8,938 nucleotides of DNA, from contig JAITWV010000183.1 in NCBI GenBank assembly GCA_031285105.1, forward strand, positions 1 to 8,938, given 5' to 3'. The notes below the pieces were generated by a model, which had not been told where the DNA came from, searched no databases, and saw nothing but the letters and a program-made list of their open reading frames with translations. This DNA is from Streptococcaceae bacterium (GTDB taxonomy: Bacteria; Bacillota; Bacilli; Lactobacillales; Streptococcaceae). Of the stretch, positions 5,298-8,938 are shown piece by piece (the first letter of the stretch is position 1; each line of letters starts with the position of its first letter). The position numbers and the translations under genes are program-made.

Positions 5298-6578
5298 ATG
5301 AACGTAACGCAAGCAACTAACTGGATACATTCTAGGCTAAAGTTTGGCATTAAACCAGGTTTAGATCGTGTCTATGCTATTTTAGACTTACTAGATAACC
5401 CACAAGAAAAAACAGCCTTCATTCATATTGCTGGAACCAATGGTAAAGGCTCAACTACCACCTTTATACGCAATATTTTTACCAAACAGGGCTTAAAAGT
5501 TGGTAGCTTTACCAGTCCTTATATTGAAAAATTTAATGAGAGGATTTCGATTGATGGTATTGGAATTCCTGATGAGAAGTTAGTTGAATATGTCCAAAAA
5601 ATTCAACCTCTTGTCGCAAAAATGGATGCAGATGAACATTTAAAAGACATCACTGAGTTTGAAATTATTACGGCATTGGCTTTTGATTATTTCTACCATG
5701 AAAAAGTGGATTTGGCTGTCATTGAAGTCGGATTGGGTGGATTACTAGATAGCACGAATGTGATTACACCAATCGTTTCAGGAATTACCACAATTGGCAT
5801 GGATCATATGGATATTCTTGGTGATACGCTTGAAAAAATAGCCTTTCAAAAAGCCGGTATCATCAAAGCCAATACACCTGTGGTCACTGGAAATATTCAA
5901 CCTGAAGCACTAACGGTTATTCGTGAAGTGGCTAGTGAAAAATCAGCCAACATGATTGAATATATGAAAGATTATCAAATAAAAATTCAGGAAGATACAT
6001 TTACTTACTTTTCTAAAAATCAAGAAATCACCCATTTGCAATTGTCTTTATTAGGGCACCATCAAATGGAAAATGCTGCAATGGCTATTGAAGTTGCGAA
6101 AGTATTTGCAGAAAAAATGACTATTGAATTAACACAAGACACAATTCGTGAAGGTCTAAAAGAAGCGTTTTGGCCTGCTAGAATGGAACAACTAAGAAAA
6201 ACTCCTTTAGTGATATTAGATGGGGCTCATAATGTGGATGCGATGAAGCGATTGGTTGAAAATTTACAAAATTTATATGCAGGTAAAAAACTTTATCTTC
6301 TTTTTTCTGCTTTAGAAACAAAAGACATCACACAAATGCTTGATGAATTAGCAACCTTAAGTAATGCCCGAATTTATTTAACCACCTTTGATTATCCTAA
6401 GGCATTGGATTTGAATAAGTATCAATATTTGGAAGATGAACGCTGCACAATTGTTTCAGATTGGCGTTTTGGTTTGGCAGAAATTATGGAAAAAATGAAA
6501 GAAGAAGATGTCTTTGTAATCACTGGTTCTCTTTATTTTTCATCTCAAGTGCGTCAATATTACTTACAAAAATCCTAA
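5298..6578 (+). CDS. folC: Folylpolyglutamate synthase / dihydrofolate synthase
   Basis: 426 residues, a Mur-ligase-fold enzyme that adds glutamate to folates, retaining them in the cell and completing folate cofactors; it may also make dihydrofolate from dihydropteroate. Start ATG 5298 has AGGAG 7 bases upstream. Visible motifs are WIHSRLKFGIKPGL (9-22), the P-loop AGTNGKGS (45-52), TSPY (72-75), GLGG with DSTNV (145-155), GMDHMDILG (167-175), QKAGI with the probable carbamylated Lys185, GHHQMENA (253-260) and LDGAHN (307-312) at the C-terminal domain junction. The Arg commonly found in GLGGRLD is Leu149 here, a position that varies among lactic acid bacteria. It sits between two terminator- or leader-type hairpins, and no terminator is evident after it. 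Whether both activities are present cannot be told from sequence alone. Confidence 0.96.
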   Translation: MNVTQATNWIHSRLKFGIKPGLDRVYAILDLLDNPQEKTAFIHIAGTNGKGSTTTFIRNIFTKQGLKVGSFTSPYIEKFNERISIDGIGIPDEKLVEYVQKIQPLVAKMDADEHLKDITEFEIITALAFDYFYHEKVDLAVIEVGLGGLLDSTNVITPIVSGITTIGMDHMDILGDTLEKIAFQKAGIIKANTPVVTGNIQPEALTVIREVASEKSANMIEYMKDYQIKIQEDTFTYFSKNQEITHLQLSLLGHHQMENAAMAIEVAKVFAEKMTIELTQDTIREGLKEAFWPARMEQLRKTPLVILDGAHNVDAMKRLVENLQNLYAGKKLYLLFSALETKDITQMLDELATLSNARIYLTTFDYPKALDLNKYQYLEDERCTIVSDWRFGLAEIMEKMKEEDVFVITGSLYFSSQVRQYYLQKS

Positions 6579-6595
6579 CAAAGCAGATGAGTTAA

Positions 6596-6624
6596 TTACT
6601 TTTCCAGTAAAATTGTTGTATAAT
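6596..6624 (+). promoter_or_regulatory. Putative pth promoter
   Basis: A perfect TATAAT (6619-6624) lies in the folC-pth gap, with TTACTT (6596-6601) 17 bases upstream as a weak -35. Transcription from about 6631 would include the 6641-6681 hairpin in the leader. It probably drives pth and mfd together. Confidence 0.55.
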
Positions 6625-6640
6625 AAGCAAAGTTAAAAAT

Positions 6641-6681
6641 CACGAAAAACCCGAGTAGACTATTCTATTCGGTCTTTCGTG
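6641..6681 (+). promoter_or_regulatory. Leader hairpin upstream of pth
   Basis: CACGAAA (6641-6647) pairs with TTTCGTG (6675-6681), and CCGAGTAGA (6651-6659) pairs with TCTATTCGG (6664-6672, one G-U pair). The two helices are separated by a small internal loop and capped by a 4-base loop. On the plus strand no T-run follows, so it is more likely a leader structure than a terminator. It ends only 6 bases before the ribosome binding site of pth and might influence translation or mRNA stability. Its function is unknown. Confidence 0.65.
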
Positions 6682-6702
6682 CGTTAAAGGGAGAAAAATG
6701 AA

Positions 6703-7272
6703 ATGACAAAAATGATTGTTGGTCTTGGAAATATTGGACCTAAATATGAAAATACCAAACATAATATTGGCTTTATGACAGTAGATGAACTTGCCTCACG
6801 ACATCAAGTGACTTTTAAAGAAGATAAAGTATTCAAAGCTTCTATCAGTGAATACTTTGAAGGAACGCAAAAGGTAATTTTAGTCAAACCAACGACATTT
6901 ATGAATGAAAGTGGCAAAGCGGTAGGGCCTTTATCGACTTATTTCAATATTGCTTTGGAGGATTTAGTTGTTATTCAAGATGATTTAGATATGGACGTTG
7001 GCAAAATTCGTTTAAGACAAAAAGGTGGTTCTGGTGGGCAAAATGGGATTAAGAGTATTATTTCTCATCTAGGCACCCAAGAATTTCAACGTGTAAAAGT
7101 AGGAATTGGCCGTCCTCCGAAGAATATGAGCGTGACCAATCATGTGCTGTCAAGATTTCAAGGCGATCAGGCAATTGAGATTGAAATTGTCATTAAAAAA
7201 GCTGCGGATGCTCTGGAATATTGGAGTAGTGGTGGAACGTTTATTGATACGATGAACAAATTTAATGGATGA
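6703..7272 (+). CDS. pth: Aminoacyl-tRNA (peptidyl-tRNA) hydrolase
   Basis: 189 residues. It cleaves peptidyl-tRNA released from stalled ribosomes, recycling tRNA in the cytosol. All catalytic and binding positions are at the same numbers as in E. coli Pth: Asn10, His20 (catalytic), Met67, Asn68, Asp93 and Asn114. TKHN (18-21), FMNESG (66-71) and GGSGGQNG (108-115) are typical. Residue 11 is Ile, giving GLGNIG where GLGNPG is usual. ATG 6703 is chosen because AGGGAG (6688-6693) is 9 bases upstream. Another ATG at 6698 opens only a two-codon frame (ATG AAA TGA) that overlaps this start. It is probably co-transcribed with mfd, whose start is 10 bases after this stop. The promoter and structured leader upstream suggest its own control. 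Confidence 0.96.
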   Translation: MTKMIVGLGNIGPKYENTKHNIGFMTVDELASRHQVTFKEDKVFKASISEYFEGTQKVILVKPTTFMNESGKAVGPLSTYFNIALEDLVVIQDDLDMDVGKIRLRQKGGSGGQNGIKSIISHLGTQEFQRVKVGIGRPPKNMSVTNHVLSRFQGDQAIEIEIVIKKAADALEYWSSGGTFIDTMNKFNG

Positions 7273-7282
7273 GGTTGAACGG

Positions 7283-8938
7283 ATGAATTTATTAGATATT
7301 ATTAGTCAGCAAGAAAAAGTTCAACAGTGGCACCAAGGCTTTTCGGGTAATTTTCGTCAATTAATCACTGGTTTGAATGCTTCAGCAAAGACGCTTGTTA
7401 TGGCTAGTGCGTTGAATGGTTGGCAAAAGAAAATTCTGGTTATTGCGCCTAGTCTTTATCAAATGAACCAATTGGCAGAAGATTTGGCGAATTTTTTAGG
7501 CGAAGAAAAAGTTTTTACCTATCCTGTAAATGAAGTTCTTGCGGCGGAAATGGCGATTGCGTCTCCTGAGTCTGCTAGTGAACGTATTCGCACGCTTGAT
7601 TTTTTGATTGATGAAGAGGCTGAGGGAATAGTTGTGGCAACAGTTGGGGCGACTAGAAAGTTTTTGCCTTCTGTTGCAACTTGGCAAGCAGCTCACTTTA
7701 ACTGGAATGTTGGCGATGAGGTTGATTTTGATCATTTAGCGCAAAATTTAGTTTTAATGGGCTACACCAATAATACAATGGTTGAAGCGCCGGGTGAATT
7801 TACGATGCGTGGGAGTATTTTAGATGTCTTTCCGTTAACGTTTAAACATCCAGTGCGTATTGAGTTTTTTGATGTCGAAATTGACTCTATTCGTGAATTC
7901 GATGAGATAACGCAACGCTCATTGGATAATTTGGAAAACGTTGTGATTCCACCAGCCAATGAGTACGTATTTTCAGCTGAAAATTTAGCGATTGGTGCAG
8001 ATAAACTACAAGAAGAGTTTGAAAAAAAGCTGTCTGTAACTACTGACGAAGAGTTAAAAAAGGTTATTCAAGGGCATTTTGACGAAGTGTTGACGGATTT
8101 AAGACAAGGAATTCCTGGTAATTATAAACATTATTATACGGACTTTTTATATCAACATAAGACCTCTTTATTTGATTATTTTAATCCGTCTTCGTTAGTT
8201 TTTGTTGATGATTATGCGCGTATTCAAGAGATGAACCGTCAAATTTCGATTGAAGAAGCACAATGGCAAACAATGAAGTTAGAAGAAGGTAAGGTGTTTT
8301 CTAATCAGAATTTTGGCATGGAGTTTTCGGTTTTAATTAAGAACTTGAAGCAACAAAGTACATTTTTCTCTTTGTTCCAAAAAGGAATGGGTGGGTTGCG
8401 GTTTGGTTTGGTTCATAATTTTACGTCTCATCAGATGCAACAATTCTTTGGACAAATGCCGTTAGTAAAAGCGGAAGTCGATCGTTGGCGCAAGTTAGGT
8501 TACACGGTTGTCTTACTAGCCGATAATGAAGAACGTCAAAGTAAACTAGAAAACTTACTGCATGATTGGGATATTCAAGCAACATTAGTTCAAAACAGTG
8601 CATTACTTGAGAATCAAACACAAATTACCATCGGACAAGCGCAAACTGGTTTTGAATTTATTGATGCGAAGTTAATTGTTTTGTCGGAAAAAGATATGTT
8701 TAACCGCAAAACGAAAAAACGTCCACGTCGCAGTTTAATGTCCAATGCCGAACGTTTGAAAAGCTATAATGAGCTAAATGTCGGTGATTTTGTTGTTCAT
8801 GCCAATCACGGTATCGGAAAATATATCGGCATGGAAACCATTGCTCTTGATGGAGTGCATCAAGATTATATGACGATTCTTTATCAAAATGACGACAAAT
8901 TATTTATTCCTGTCACGCAATTGTCGATGATTTCTAAA
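7283..8938 (+). CDS. mfd: Transcription-repair coupling factor Mfd (N-terminal part)
   Basis: 552 codons read without a frameshift to the right edge; the full protein is usually about 1,170 residues, so roughly half is visible. Mfd displaces RNA polymerase stalled at DNA lesions and recruits UvrA. The UvrB-like N-terminal module (about 1-350) contains a degenerate nucleotide-binding motif, GLNASAKT (30-37), and EAPGEFTMRGSILDVFP (168-184). A basic stretch, KTKKRPRR (about 475-482), is followed by the RNA polymerase-interacting CarD-like domain beginning near ELNVGDFVVHANHGIGKY (497-514). The helicase motor lies outside the window. ATG 7283 is the first in-frame start, with GAGG about 8 bases upstream. 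It follows pth by 10 bases, an arrangement common in Firmicutes, and is probably translated from the pth transcript. Confidence 0.96.
   Translation, partial: MNLLDIISQQEKVQQWHQGFSGNFRQLITGLNASAKTLVMASALNGWQKKILVIAPSLYQMNQLAEDLANFLGEEKVFTYPVNEVLAAEMAIASPESASERIRTLDFLIDEEAEGIVVATVGATRKFLPSVATWQAAHFNWNVGDEVDFDHLAQNLVLMGYTNNTMVEAPGEFTMRGSILDVFPLTFKHPVRIEFFDVEIDSIREFDEITQRSLDNLENVVIPPANEYVFSAENLAIGADKLQEEFEKKLSVTTDEELKKVIQGHFDEVLTDLRQGIPGNYKHYYTDFLYQHKTSLFDYFNPSSLVFVDDYARIQEMNRQISIEEAQWQTMKLEEGKVFSNQNFGMEFSVLIKNLKQQSTFFSLFQKGMGGLRFGLVHNFTSHQMQQFFGQMPLVKAEVDRWRKLGYTVVLLADNEERQSKLENLLHDWDIQATLVQNSALLENQTQITIGQAQTGFEFIDAKLIVLSEKDMFNRKTKKRPRRSLMSNAERLKSYNELNVGDFVVHANHGIGKYIGMETIALDGVHQDYMTILYQNDDKLFIPVTQLSMISK

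Noticed and set aside
1..8938. CRISPR array, tRNA or rRNA genes, toxin-antitoxin pair, phage genes
   Set aside because: No regularly spaced direct repeats, no cloverleaf, no rRNA motifs and no such genes seen on either strand.

Overview
This is a low-GC Gram-positive (Firmicutes) chromosomal window. AT-rich codon use, strong GGAGG-type ribosome binding sites, the rpmG-secE-nusG cluster, the pth-mfd pair and a CBS-ACT protein of the listerial CbpA type point to Lactobacillales, probably Enterococcaceae (Enterococcus or Vagococcus). The genus is inferred from protein style and gene order, not from a search.

Left part (1-3340): the first 300 bases hold no convincing gene. They contain a strikingly GC-rich block (40 of 60 bases are G or C at 91-150) next to a perfect 12-bp inverted repeat, unlike everything else here. 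Then come two plus-strand genes of accessory character. The first is an alpha-class carbonic anhydrase with no signal peptide. The second is a 746-residue UvrA paralogue that is about 200 residues shorter than excision-repair UvrA. Each has its own terminator, and the second has a likely extended -10 promoter.

Centre (3342-4491, minus strand): rpmG (ribosomal protein L33, TTG start), secE and nusG form the conserved translation, secretion and transcription cluster. rpmG and secE are 13 bases apart. A roughly 160-bp long-palindrome element, which looks like a MITE, lies between secE and nusG. One end touches the secE stop codon and the other touches the -35 region of a probable nusG promoter. 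rpmG and secE are absent from any ORF list limited to longer ATG frames, but both are certain.

Right part (4603-8938, plus strand): divergent from rpmG is a CBS-ACT protein (CbpA-like, putative cyclic-di-AMP receptor), ended by a terminator. It is followed by folC (folate polyglutamylation), then pth (peptidyl-tRNA hydrolase) with a structured leader, and mfd (transcription-repair coupling factor). mfd starts 10 bases after pth and runs off the right edge after 552 codons. Taken together the right half is housekeeping. The best candidates for something undescribed are the secE-nusG palindromic element, the left-edge GC-rich block and the regulatory structure in front of pth.
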